DNA of 5,597 nucleotides from JAUXEH01 sp965602945 (GTDB lineage Bacteria > Acidobacteriota > Aminicenantia > Aminicenantales > Aminicenantaceae). The notes below the pieces were generated by a model. The model had not been told where the DNA came from. It saw only the letters and a list, made by a program, of their open reading frames with translations, and ran no database searches. Both the position numbers and the translations under genes were made by a program. Below, piece after piece: positions 5,567 through 5,597 of the stretch; position 1 is the stretch's first letter, and each line of letters begins with the position of its first letter. The stretch is taken from NCBI GenBank assembly GCA_965602945.1, contig CBFDBC010000218.1, positions 1 to 5,597 of the forward strand, written 5' to 3'.

Positions 5567-5597
5567 ATGAAAACGAGACTGTTTCTGATCGGGCTGG
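5567..5597 (+). CDS. Start of an exported protein, cut by the window edge
   Basis: Only ten codons are visible, reading MKTRLFLIGL. Two basic residues followed by hydrophobic residues look like the beginning of a signal peptide or membrane anchor. The start is supported by GAGGAG at 5553-5558, eight bases before the ATG. The gene follows the GH172-type gene on the same strand after a 133-base gap with no obvious terminator, so co-transcription is possible. Nothing can be said about the product. Confidence 0.65.
   Translation, partial: MKTRLFLIGL

Overview
The window reads as a piece of a Gram-negative bacterial chromosome. Base composition is fairly GC-rich by eye, Shine-Dalgarno sites of the AGGAGG type precede the starts, promoters are sigma-70-like, and most products are exported or membrane-bound. 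The long two-FtsX-domain permease, the LolA-like periplasmic protein, the serine hydrolase and the DUF2961/GH172 enzyme together resemble Acidobacteriota or Aminicenantota-type genomes, with Bacteroidota less likely. That placement is inference from gene style, not proof.

Layout. The left two thirds is read on the minus strand. It holds, from left to right, a serine beta-lactamase-family hydrolase cut by the window edge (1-362), a methionine-rich LolA-like exported protein (509-1246) with its own promoter, a 270-base spacer and a large ABC transporter permease of the MacB/FtsX type (1517-3871). The spacer contains what looks like the last beta-strand of a vanished outer-membrane barrel protein, with a long hairpin overlapping its stop codon. 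A divergent intergenic region (3872-4287) follows. It carries an extended -10 promoter for the permease, a G-quadruplex-type G-run, two small hairpins, a nested dyad and a near-consensus promoter firing rightward. The right third is read on the plus strand. It holds a secreted DUF2961/GH172-type glycosidase (4288-5433) and the first ten codons of another exported protein (5567 onward).

How the genes relate. No multi-gene operon is demonstrated. The LolA-like gene, the permease and the glycosidase each have their own plausible promoter, and the gaps between genes are 130 bases or more. The common theme is the cell envelope: export, a mechanotransmission-type ABC permease and secreted hydrolases. 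No ATPase partner for the permease, no SusC/D or TonB-dependent transporter and no mobile element is visible. I see no clear evidence of an undescribed multi-gene system here. The most unusual material is in the two larger intergenic regions.
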